Below, one piece after another: positions 1 through 7,922 of a stretch of DNA of 35,040 nt (its first letter is position 1; each line of letters opens with the position of its first letter). The notes under the pieces are model-generated. The model saw only the letters and a program-made list of their open reading frames with translations. It did not search any database and had not been told where the DNA came from. Source of the stretch: an uncultured Desulfomicrobium sp. (GTDB taxonomy: Bacteria > Desulfobacterota > Desulfovibrionia > Desulfovibrionales > Desulfomicrobiaceae); contig CALMTS010000434.1 in assembly GCA_937872685.1 (NCBI GenBank), positions 1-35,040 on the forward strand, given 5' to 3'. Position numbers and translations under genes: made by a program.

Positions 1-1
1 C

Positions 2-838
2 ACACTGGCCATCGCCAAGGACACCTTCGTGGCCGCGGATCAGCGGGAACATTATTCAGACATGCTCTATTCGGTCCGGCTTTCGGGCGGGAAAACCGCA
101 TTCGTGTACCTGCTCTTCGAACACAAGAGCAGCCCCGACCGCTTCGTCGTTCTTCAGCTGCTGCGCTACATGCTCGAAATCTGGGAACTCCACCGCAAGC
201 AGAACAAGGCCGGGAAGACCCTGCCGCTCGTCATCCCCATTGTGGTCTATCACGGCAGAACACGCAGGCAGCCCGTAGGGCTGCTTGATCTCATGGACCT
301 GCCGGCCTGCGGTCTGGAGCGGTACGCGCCGGTCTTCGATCAGGCCTTTTACGATTTCTCCCCGGAATCGGACGAGGAGATCAAGGGGACCATCCTTCTT
401 CGCCTGGCGCTGACGTGCCTGCGGGCGAAGAACAACCCTGCCGTGGAACGTCATGTGCGCGACATCTTCCGCATGCTGGGCGAGCTCGGTGATGACGCGA
501 CTTCCCTGCAATGGCTGACGACCATTGCCGGCTACGTGTTTCAGACCATGGACATCGATCGTGAGGTCATGCAGAATATCATCAGTACAACCCTCGGATC
601 AGGCAAGGAGGAAACGGTCATGACACTTGCGGAACGTTTGCGCAGCGAAGGCAGGCAGGAAGGCAGGCAGGAAGGACGGCATGCGGTTCTCCACCGTCTG
701 CTTGCACGGCGCTTCGGTCAGGACATCCTTGACATCCGCACCCAGGAACGCTTGCGCGCCGCCACGTCAGAGCAACTCGACCTCTGGGCTGAACGAATCC
801 TCGACGCCCGCACCATCGAGGATGTGTTTCATGATTGA
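2..838 (+). CDS. Rpn/YhgA-family recombination-promoting nuclease or putative transposase, 5' end cut by window edge
   Basis: The frame is open from the first bases of the window, so the true start lies upstream; a GTG at 29 is internal. The visible part begins around the family hallmark, residues resembling REHYSDMLYSVRL, followed by YLLFEHKSSPD and LLRYMLEIWE. These fit the Rpn/PF04754 family, whose E. coli members are DNA endonucleases that raise RecA-independent recombination. The catalytic PD-(D/E)XK-like core is expected in this N-terminal half. The C-terminal part carries an EGRQ tetrapeptide repeat, made by a 12-bp tandem DNA repeat, then a charged helical tail (HRLLARRFG) typical of the family. 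It stands alone, with no neighbour in the same operon inside the window. Family assignment is firm; the biological role of this copy is not known. Confidence 0.85.
   Translation, partial: TLAIAKDTFVAADQREHYSDMLYSVRLSGGKTAFVYLLFEHKSSPDRFVVLQLLRYMLEIWELHRKQNKAGKTLPLVIPIVVYHGRTRRQPVGLLDLMDLPACGLERYAPVFDQAFYDFSPESDEEIKGTILLRLALTCLRAKNNPAVERHVRDIFRMLGELGDDATSLQWLTTIAGYVFQTMDIDREVMQNIISTTLGSGKEETVMTLAERLRSEGRQEGRQEGRHAVLHRLLARRFGQDILDIRTQERLRAATSEQLDLWAERILDARTIEDVFHD
647..676 (+). repeat. In-frame 12-bp tandem repeat in the rpn gene
   Basis: The unit gaaggcaggcag occurs twice in direct succession (647-658 and 659-670), and a third partial copy starts at 671. It encodes EGRQ-EGRQ-EGR. The unit length is a multiple of three, so copy-number change would lengthen or shorten the linker without breaking the frame. 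Confidence 0.85.
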
Positions 839-1060
839 TGGGGCGACAAAACCTGTAACCATTTCATCTCCGGGCCGCTTTCTTCTTGGCCCCAGGTGCG
901 AACCACCTTACATCTGCACGTCCTTCAGCTAGCCGTTCCGGTCTCTGCCCTGGGTTTCAGCCCTTGGGCCGATAGCCTGACGACAAAGGCGAATGCGCAG
1001 GATAATTTCCGCGTACGCTTGAGCCGGCTATTCCACCAATCCATATCTGGGTGATTCAGT
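839..1060. other. Intergenic stretch without a recognisable gene
   Basis: Between the rpn stop and the tRNA terminator there are about 220 bp with no convincing coding frame on either strand. The minus-strand frame that runs through it also runs through the tRNA gene, so it is not a gene. I see no T-tract hairpin directly after rpn, so its transcript end is not explained by an obvious intrinsic terminator. Confidence 0.5.
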
Positions 1061-1096
1061 AAAAAAAAGGAGTCAGCTTTTGAAGTCTGACTCCTT
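1061..1096 (-). terminator. Intrinsic terminator of tRNA-Arg
   Basis: The arms aaggagtcag (1067-1076) and ctgactcctt (1087-1096) form a perfect 10-bp stem with a 10-nt loop. On the minus strand the stem is followed by eight T residues (A run at 1061-1068). It lies just downstream of the tRNA 3' end. Confidence 0.9.
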
Positions 1097-1106
1097 GTAT
1101 TCCGTG

Positions 1107-1183
1107 TGGCGCGCCAGGGAGGACTCGAACCCCCGACCGATTGCTTAGAAGGCAATTGCTCTATCCGCCTGAGCTACTGGCGC
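1107..1183 (-). tRNA. tRNA-Arg (anticodon TCT)
   Basis: The minus strand folds into a full 77-nt cloverleaf. The acceptor stem is GCGCCAG/CTGGCGC, the D stem GCTC/GAGC, and the anticodon stem ATTGC/GCAAT with loop CTTCTAA. The T arm is GGGGG-TTCGAGT-CCTCC, the discriminator base is G, and the CCA end is encoded. The TCT anticodon reads AGA (and AGG by wobble), rare codons in such a GC-rich genome. The G discriminator is compatible with tRNA-Arg. It is a single tRNA with its own terminator. Such genes often serve as integration sites, but I see no integrase or attachment repeat next to it. Confidence 0.96.
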
Positions 1184-1198
1184 GCAAAATGGAAGCAT

Positions 1199-1227
1199 TC
1201 CGTATTTTTTCCCGCCTTGAAAGTCAA
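1199..1227 (-). promoter_or_regulatory. Possible sigma-70 promoter of tRNA-Arg
   Basis: On the minus strand TTGACT (1227-1222) is a good -35 box. A 17-bp spacer leads to TACGGA (1204-1199), a poor -10 match, which lies 16 bp upstream of the mature tRNA 5' end. The position is right; the -10 match is weak. Confidence 0.35.
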
Positions 1228-1358
1228 GTGATGGGGCAGGGGATTTCAGTTGCCGCCGTCCGGGGAACCTTTTATGAATGCTCCCCGGATGGTTTCCGGG
1301 CCGGCTGTTGCACGTTGGGTCGGGTCTTTTGCTGAAAATTCAATCAATCCGAGTTTCC

Positions 1359-2585
1359 ATGAAATTCGCTTCCTTTGCCGATTTCCAGGCTTATCTCGAC
1401 AGTCTGGGCCTTTTTTCCATGCAACTGGGCCTGTCGCGGATGCACGAAGCCCTCGCCCGACTCGGGCTCGGGCGGTCCGGGCGGGTCGTGGCGCATGTGG
1501 TCGGGACCAACGGGAAGGGGTCCACGTCGGGGTTTCTCGATGCCCTGGCGCGCGGGCACGGGCTCAGGACCGGGCTCTATGTATCCCCGCATCTGGTCAG
1601 CGTGCGCGAGCGCATCCGCGTCGGTGGGCGCATGCTGCCCGAGGCGCGGTGGGTGGATGCGGCCAACGCGGTCATGGGCGCTTGCGCGGACGTGGGGCTG
1701 ACCTATTTCGAGCTGCTGACCGTCATGGCCCTGCGGATTTTCGAGGAGGAGGGGCTTGATCTGGCCGTGCTGGAGGCCGGGCTGGGCGGTACTCACGACG
1801 CCACCTGCGCCGTGGCCGCAGACCTGGCTGTCATGACCCCGGTGGGCATGGACCACGAGCACGTCCTCGGACCGACCCTGGCCGACATTGCCGGCGACAA
1901 GGCCGGGGCCCTGGGGCGCTGTCCCGCCGTGTCGGGACTGCAGTCTCCGGAGGTCGCGGACATCTTGGGCCGGGCCGCGGCGGGGCACGATTTTCTGCGC
2001 CTGGAGGAGTGCCGGACAAAGGCGGGGTATGTGATCCCGGCCGAACCAGAACCTTTTCTGCTGACCCGGGCGCACCTCCCCGGCCTCCCTCCGTACCAGC
2101 TCGAAAACGCCGCCCTGGCGCTCTTGGCCTGGAGCCGCCTGGCCCGTACCGGACGCTGGCAATTTGATGCGGGTGTGTGTACACAAGTCCTTGGCAGGAC
2201 GCGATTTTCCGGGCGCTTTTGCCGTCACGGCCGCGTGCTGGTTGACGGGGCCCACAACGCCATGGGGCTGACGGCCCTGTGCGAGGCCCTGGAAGAATCG
2301 GGGGAGCGTTTCGACCGTCTCGTCTTCCAGGCCATGCGCGACAAGCTCCAGGACCCGGCCATCCTGTCCCGGCTGAAGCGCCTGGCGGACGAAGTGGTCA
2401 TCCCGCGGCTGGACCTGGACCGCGCGTGTGACCCGCAGGCCCTGGCCCCATGCTTCGGCCCGGAGGCCAGGAGCATCCAGAGCCTGGCGGCGGCCCTTGA
2501 GACGGAGGGTTCGATTCTTGTCTGCGGCTCCCTCTACCTTGTGGGCGCCTATTACGGGCTCCACCCGGAATATCTGGAATTTTAA
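1359..2585 (+). CDS. folC: Bifunctional dihydrofolate synthase / folylpolyglutamate synthase
   Basis: A Mur-ligase-family enzyme that adds glutamate to dihydropteroate and to folates with ATP, in the cytoplasm. The 408-residue product has the usual family length. Visible motifs are the ATP loop GTNGKGS (about residues 49-55), YVSPHL, the central LEAGLGG-HDAT segment, the MDHEHVLG-TLADIAGDKAG stretch, and VDGAHN in the C-terminal domain. I chose ATG 1359 because the protein family starts with a segment like MKFASFADFQAYLDSLG, and the upstream 27 codons of open frame show no family similarity. It is followed after 10 bp by selA, suggesting co-transcription of folC-selA and possibly hisC-cmk. 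Confidence 0.93.
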   Translation: MKFASFADFQAYLDSLGLFSMQLGLSRMHEALARLGLGRSGRVVAHVVGTNGKGSTSGFLDALARGHGLRTGLYVSPHLVSVRERIRVGGRMLPEARWVDAANAVMGACADVGLTYFELLTVMALRIFEEEGLDLAVLEAGLGGTHDATCAVAADLAVMTPVGMDHEHVLGPTLADIAGDKAGALGRCPAVSGLQSPEVADILGRAAAGHDFLRLEECRTKAGYVIPAEPEPFLLTRAHLPGLPPYQLENAALALLAWSRLARTGRWQFDAGVCTQVLGRTRFSGRFCRHGRVLVDGAHNAMGLTALCEALEESGERFDRLVFQAMRDKLQDPAILSRLKRLADEVVIPRLDLDRACDPQALAPCFGPEARSIQSLAAALETEGSILVCGSLYLVGAYYGLHPEYLEF

Positions 2586-2595
2586 GGAGATCCGA

Positions 2596-4002
<1,407 letters not shown>

Positions 4003-4075
4003 TTTTTCAGGCAAAGCCGAAGGAAACGCAGAACGCGCCGCACGTTGAAAGTCGGGCGCGATGAGAGGAGAATAT

Positions 4076-5191
4076 ATGACCAAGGTTCCGGTGAGACCGG
4101 AGATGGAGGGTTTCAAACCCTACTCGCCCGGCCTGAGCATCGATGAGATCAGAAAGCGGTACGGCCTGTCCAGGGTCATCAAGATGGCCAGCAACGAGAA
4201 TCCGCTGGGCACGTCCCCCGTGGTTCAGGCCCGCTTGAACGGGACGAGCCCCCTGGCTTTCCGGTACGCACAGGCCGGCTCCCCGGCCCTGAGCGAGGCC
4301 CTGGGTGCGCATCTGGGCGTGCCTTCGGCCTGCGTGGTGGCCGGCAACGGTTCGGACGAGATCATCGACCTGCTGCTGCGGGTGGTGGCAAGGCCGGGCG
4401 TGGACAATGTCGTGGCCTTCAAGCCCTGCTTCAGCATCTATGACGTGCAGTCCCGCCTGTGCGGCGTGGAGTTCCGGCAGGCGCCACTGAACGAAGATTT
4501 CTCTTTTCCCTTCGAGTCGCTTCTGTCCCTGACCGACGACAACACGGCCCTGGTCTTCGTGACCAACCCGGACAACCCCTCCGGCCACGCCTGCAAGGCC
4601 GCGGAACTGGTCGAACTGGCGGCGAAGCTGCCGTCGCGCGCGCTCCTGGTCGTGGACGAGGCGTACATCGACTTTGCCGAGCCGCTGGAGGAGTATTCCA
4701 TGCTCCGGCATTTCGGGAGGGTTCCGAATCTGGTCATCCTGCGCACCTTTTCCAAGATGTACGGGCTGGCGGGGCTGCGGCTGGGGTACGGCGTCATGCC
4801 CGAGTGGCTGGCGGACCTGCTGCTGCGGGTCAAGCTGCCGTTCAGCGTGAACATCCTGGCCGAGCAGGCCGGATTGGCCGCCCTGGAGGATGACATCTTC
4901 GTGGCCGAGACCCTGCGCGTAGTGCGCGAGGGGAGGGAGGCGCTGACGCGCGGGCTGACCGCCCTGGGCTGCACGGTGTGGCCGTCGCAGGCCAATTTCC
5001 TCATGTTCGACCCGCCCATGGACGCGCGCGCCCTGTTCGAGGAGCTTCTGCGGCGCGGGGTCATCATCCGGCCCCTGGCCAGTTACGGCATGCCGGGCAA
5101 GCTGCGGGTCAGCATCGGCAACGAGGACGAGAACCGGGAATTTCTGGAAAAAACAGCGGAGGTGCTGCGTGACAACCATCGTCACTCTTGA
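4076..5191 (+). CDS. hisC: Histidinol-phosphate aminotransferase
   Basis: A class I/II PLP aminotransferase of histidine biosynthesis, converting imidazole-acetol phosphate to histidinol phosphate. The 371-residue product contains the HisC-typical N-terminal ASNENPLG (about 38-45) and AGNGSDEIIDLL. It also has VTNPDNPSG, VVDEAYIDF, and the PLP lysine in RTFSKMYGLAGLRLGYG (Lys227). ATG 4076 is preferred over the in-frame ATG at 4061 because the purine-rich site gagaggag (4063-4070) sits just upstream of it. It lies 73 bp after selA and overlaps the start of cmk by 23 bp. Related enzymes act on aromatic amino acids, so side activity is possible, but the motifs are HisC-like. Confidence 0.92.
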   Translation: MTKVPVRPEMEGFKPYSPGLSIDEIRKRYGLSRVIKMASNENPLGTSPVVQARLNGTSPLAFRYAQAGSPALSEALGAHLGVPSACVVAGNGSDEIIDLLLRVVARPGVDNVVAFKPCFSIYDVQSRLCGVEFRQAPLNEDFSFPFESLLSLTDDNTALVFVTNPDNPSGHACKAAELVELAAKLPSRALLVVDEAYIDFAEPLEEYSMLRHFGRVPNLVILRTFSKMYGLAGLRLGYGVMPEWLADLLLRVKLPFSVNILAEQAGLAALEDDIFVAETLRVVREGREALTRGLTALGCTVWPSQANFLMFDPPMDARALFEELLRRGVIIRPLASYGMPGKLRVSIGNEDENREFLEKTAEVLRDNHRHS

Positions 5192-5834
5192 TGGACCGGC
5201 CGGCGTCGGCAAGACCACGTTGGCCACGACCCTGGCCGAACGCCTGGGCATCGCGTACCTGGACACGGGGGCCATGTTCCGCTCCGTGGCCCTGTCCTTC
5301 GGCGAAGGGGCCTGGGAGCGTTCCGTGGACCAGCTCGTGCCGGAACTCAACCGTCTGGATTTCGACCTGGAGGGAGTGGGCAGGCATTCCGAACTGCTGC
5401 TGAACGGCTATCCTCTCTCGCCGCAGATCCGCAGCGAGGAGGTGGGGCTGTGGGCCTCCCACCTGGGGCGCATCCCCGTGGTGCGGGACTTCCTGCGCCG
5501 CAACCAGCAGGCCATCGGCCGCATGGTTTCCCTGGTGGCCGAGGGGCGGGACATGGGCAGCGTGGTCTTTCCCGACGCACGCCACAAATTCTTCCTGGAC
5601 GCCTCCATCGACGTGCGCGCCAAGCGCCGCTACTCCCAGCTCAAGAGCATGGGCATGGAGGAGGACCTGGAACGCATCCGCGCCCAGATCCGCATCCGCG
5701 ACGACCAGGACCGCAACCGCGTCGTGGCCCCCCTGAAGCCCGCCCCGGACGCCATGATCGTCGATACCAGCGCACTGGATGTGGACCGGGTGCTGGAGAA
5801 AATCCTGGCGCACATCAAGGAAAAAGGGCTCTAG
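5169..5834 (+). CDS. cmk: Cytidylate kinase
   Basis: Phosphorylates CMP and dCMP to the diphosphates, for nucleotide recycling. The 221-residue protein starts at GTG 5169 inside the end of hisC, a 23-bp overlap, so translation is probably coupled. The P-loop is LDGPAGVGKTT (about 7-17), followed by YLDTGAMFRSVAL, which matches the CMP-kinase nucleotide-binding segment. The NMP-binding insert contains LNGYPLSPQIRSEEVG. AEGRDMGSVVFPDA and FFLDASIDVRAKRR are typical of Cmk, and DDQDRNRVVAPLKPAPDA matches the LID and C-terminal part. The reading is firm. Confidence 0.95.
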   Translation: MTTIVTLDGPAGVGKTTLATTLAERLGIAYLDTGAMFRSVALSFGEGAWERSVDQLVPELNRLDFDLEGVGRHSELLLNGYPLSPQIRSEEVGLWASHLGRIPVVRDFLRRNQQAIGRMVSLVAEGRDMGSVVFPDARHKFFLDASIDVRAKRRYSQLKSMGMEEDLERIRAQIRIRDDQDRNRVVAPLKPAPDAMIVDTSALDVDRVLEKILAHIKEKGL

Positions 5835-5876
5835 GCAGGCTGCGGGATTCGATTCACGCAACCTGCCTCGTGCCCT
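5825..5876 (+). other. Long imperfect hairpin at the cmk 3' end
   Basis: The arms agggc (5825-5829), aggcagg (5833-5839) and tgcg (5841-5844) pair with cgca (5857-5860), cctgcct (5862-5868) and gccct (5872-5876). They are separated by a symmetric 3x3 internal loop and a single C-A mismatch. It overlaps the cmk stop. There is no T run, so it is not a canonical intrinsic terminator. It could protect the mRNA end or aid factor-dependent termination. Confidence 0.5.
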
Positions 5877-5978
5877 GGAAATCCATGCGGCAGGTCTGTT
5901 CACGGATTGTGAGAGGGCGCATGGGGCCGATTGCCCTCCGACTTTCGCAGTCTGCTTGTACCTGAGCTTGGGCGTTAC

Positions 5979-6758
5979 TCAGCGGCCTTTTTTTATTTCG
6001 TCCCAGAGAACGTCCATCTCGGTCAGAGACATGCTGTCCAGTTCCAGCCCGCGTTCCCTGGCCAGGCCTTCCATGGCTTCGAAGCGCCGCAGGAACTTGG
6101 CGTTGGCCACTGCCAGGGCCGAGTTGGCCTTGATGCCGCGGCGCCGGCCATACTCCACCAGCGCAAAGAGGTAATCCCCGAACTCTTCTTCCCTGGCCGC
6201 CGCGTCGTCTCCGGCCAGGGCGCCCTGCAACTCGTTCCATTCCTCGGCAAGCTTGGCCTCCTGGTCGCCGTCCGTAGGCCAGGTGAAGTTTGCGCGGGCG
6301 GCCTTGGAATTGATGCGGTAGGCGCGCAGCAACGGCGGCAGGCTGGCCGGCAGGGAGGCGAAGACGCCCGGGTCCTTCTCCTTTTCGGCCTTTTCCTCTT
6401 TCTTGATCTTTTCCCAGTTCCTGACCACCTCGGCCACGTCGGCCGCCTTTTCGCCGTATACATGGGGGTGGCGGCGGACCATCTTGGCCACGTTGGCGGC
6501 CATGGCGTCCTGCAGGAAGCCGGGAATCTCACGGTCCATGTGGCGGCCGATGAAGAGGAGCAGGAAGAGGACGTCGCCCAGTTCCTCGGCGATCTCGGCA
6601 GGGTCGTTCTGGCGGATGGCCTCCACCAGTTCGAAGCATTCCTCCACCAGGTAGTCGCACATGCTCTGCGGGGTCTGTTCCTTGTCCCAGGGGCAGCCGC
6701 CGGGGCCGGTCAGCGTGTCGATGACCTCGACGATGCGGTCGAAATTATGTTTTTGCAC
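5979..6758 (-). CDS. mazG: Nucleoside triphosphate pyrophosphohydrolase MazG
   Basis: Hydrolyses (d)NTPs, probably including aberrant ones, to the monophosphate and pyrophosphate. The 259-residue product matches the two-domain MazG size (E. coli 263). The first domain shows GGCPWDKEQTPQSM, the metal-binding VEECFELVEAI and EELGDVLFLLLF. The linker is charged (KKEEKAEKEKD), and the second domain contains EWNELQGAL and REEEFGDYLFALVEYGR. The start is GTG 6758 with AAGGA seven bases upstream. It overlaps the cvpA end by 14 bp, indicating a cvpA-mazG transcript with coupled translation. Confidence 0.95.
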   Translation of the reverse strand: MQKHNFDRIVEVIDTLTGPGGCPWDKEQTPQSMCDYLVEECFELVEAIRQNDPAEIAEELGDVLFLLLFIGRHMDREIPGFLQDAMAANVAKMVRRHPHVYGEKAADVAEVVRNWEKIKKEEKAEKEKDPGVFASLPASLPPLLRAYRINSKAARANFTWPTDGDQEAKLAEEWNELQGALAGDDAAAREEEFGDYLFALVEYGRRRGIKANSALAVANAKFLRRFEAMEGLARERGLELDSMSLTEMDVLWDEIKKGR

Positions 6759-7317
6759 CGGTATTTCCTTTCATATCCTTGAGTTTTTCCATGACCCGCT
6801 TTTCCCACTCCTGCTGCAGTTCGCGGCTGCGCAGGAGGAACTGGTCGCGCATTTCCTTGGGCAATGCGTTCGAGAGCATGGTGTTGAAGGTGTTCACGTA
6901 GGGCACGATCTGCGATTCCGTCAGGATGGTCGCCTTGGATGGCAGGAAGGCGGTCAGCGCCATGACGATGATGCTGCACAGGAGCGCTCCCTTGAAAAAG
7001 CCCAGCAGCCCGCCGCCGATGCTGTCCAGCCAGCCGAGCATGATGAGTTGCAGGATTTTGCGGATGAGGGACGCCAGCAGGAAGACAGCTGCCACGGTGC
7101 CCAGGAAGATGCCTAGGTAGGCGGCGAGATTGGCCAGCCCCGGTCCGCCGAGGGGGCGTACGAGCAGGGGGGAGAGTTCCGCGTGGAAGGCGTTGGCCAG
7201 GATGAAGCCCAGGATGAGGCCCAGAATGGAGGCCACCTCCTTGATCAGGCCGCGGAAGATGCCGCGCAGGCCCAGAAAGCCGAGAATGACGCAAAAAACG
7301 ATATCAAGAGTGTTCAT
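6745..7317 (-). CDS. cvpA: CvpA family membrane protein
   Basis: A 190-residue protein with four hydrophobic segments in its first 120 residues (about 4-22, 30-48, 64-84 and 100-118). It begins LDIVFCVILGFLGLRGIFRGLIKEV, the pattern of the CvpA family (PF02674). In E. coli CvpA is needed for colicin V production and affects envelope stress and purF-linked phenotypes; its molecular role is unsettled. The C-terminal 60 residues are hydrophilic and helical (QEWEKRVMEKLKDM), probably cytoplasmic. It is the first gene of the cvpA-mazG pair, and the gene pairing itself gives no clear functional clue. Confidence 0.85.
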   Translation of the reverse strand: MNTLDIVFCVILGFLGLRGIFRGLIKEVASILGLILGFILANAFHAELSPLLVRPLGGPGLANLAAYLGIFLGTVAAVFLLASLIRKILQLIMLGWLDSIGGGLLGFFKGALLCSIIVMALTAFLPSKATILTESQIVPYVNTFNTMLSNALPKEMRDQFLLRSRELQQEWEKRVMEKLKDMKGNTGAKT

Positions 7318-7388
7318 GTTCGCCCCCGCTGTGTTGTGGGTCGGCTACCACAAAGGAACCCGGGCGTGAAGGGCGCAGTTGCGCGACC

Positions 7389-7417
7389 TTGACACTGCCG
7401 TATGCAGCTCTTAATCA
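7389..7417 (+). promoter_or_regulatory. Probable sigma-70 promoter for the gene at 7484
   Basis: A perfect -35 box TTGACA (7389-7394) is followed after 17 bp by taatca (7412-7417), a weak -10. The predicted start near 7424 would give a 5' leader of about 60 nt that contains a strong hairpin. Confidence 0.45.
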
Positions 7418-7427
7418 ATTGACCTTT

Positions 7428-7460
7428 GGCCCAGGCGCGCTTTTCGCGCGGACCCGGGCC
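7428..7460 (+). other. GC-rich hairpin in the 5' leader of the gene at 7484
   Basis: Outer arms ggccc (7428-7432) and gggcc (7456-7460) and inner arms cgcgc (7436-7440) and gcgcg (7446-7450) enclose a ttttc loop. It lies between the predicted promoter and the ribosome site and has no T run in either direction that would make it a clear terminator. Confidence 0.5.
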
Positions 7461-7483
7461 GCAGAAAACTCGACGAGGTGACA

Positions 7484-7831
7484 ATGTACGATATCAGATT
7501 GGTCAAGCTGGTGAACGGCGACATGGTGCTGGGCAAGTGGGATCAGGAAAAGGGTCTCATCAAGGACCCGGCCATCCTGCAGACCATCCCCACCCAGCAG
7601 GGCGGCGTGCAGATGCTGCTGCTGCCTTTCGGCTACCCCTTCGACCAGGAAATGGAAGGCGAGATCGACCAGCGGCACGTCATGTACCAGTACAAGACCG
7701 TGCCCGAGGAGCTCAAGACCAAGTATCTTGAGGCCACCACCAACCTGACCCTGTCGGCCCCCGGCGGCCTGCGCAATCTTGGCGGCATGGGCGGCGGCGT
7801 ATCCGATTTCAGCAAGTTTCTGAAAAAGTAA
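7484..7831 (+). CDS. Small protein of unknown function, possibly Sm-like fold
   Basis: A 115-residue soluble protein with no signal peptide. ATG 7484 is chosen because GAGGTGA (7475-7481) precedes it; an in-frame GTG at 7478 is within that site. The N-terminal part (IRLVKLVNGDMVLGKW, then IKDPAILQTIPTQQGG, then MLLLPFGYPF) has alternating beta-strand patterning. It resembles small phage and bacterial proteins described as LSM/Sm-like: a ligand-loop NGD, a DPA turn and a late LPF strand. A conserved-looking EELKTKYLEATTNL helix and a Gly-rich segment (GGLRNLGGMGGG) end the protein. It sits alone between its own promoter and terminator. The fold call is inference from pattern only. Confidence 0.7.
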   Translation: MYDIRLVKLVNGDMVLGKWDQEKGLIKDPAILQTIPTQQGGVQMLLLPFGYPFDQEMEGEIDQRHVMYQYKTVPEELKTKYLEATTNLTLSAPGGLRNLGGMGGGVSDFSKFLKK

Positions 7832-7855
7832 CCCGAACGCGGGGCTTCCGCAGAA

Positions 7856-7894
7856 AAGGGTGGCTCTGCCACAAGTGGCGTGCCGCCTTTTTTT
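7856..7894 (+). terminator. Intrinsic terminator after the gene at 7484
   Basis: The arms aagg+tggc (7856-7859 and 7861-7864, one bulged G) pair with gccgcctt (7882-7889). A run of seven T residues follows (7888-7894). It ends 28 bp before the radical SAM start codon, so that gene needs its own promoter or read-through. Confidence 0.75.
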
Positions 7895-7922
7895 CTGCCC
7901 GGCTTCCGTCTCCCAAGGACAC

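Noticed and set aside
925-1155. A 76-codon open frame on the minus strand
   Set aside because: It crosses the tRNA-Arg gene and its terminator.
1107-1183. tRNA-Arg as an integration site for a genomic island
   Set aside because: No integrase and no repeat of the tRNA 3' end elsewhere in the window; the rpn gene alone is not evidence of an island.
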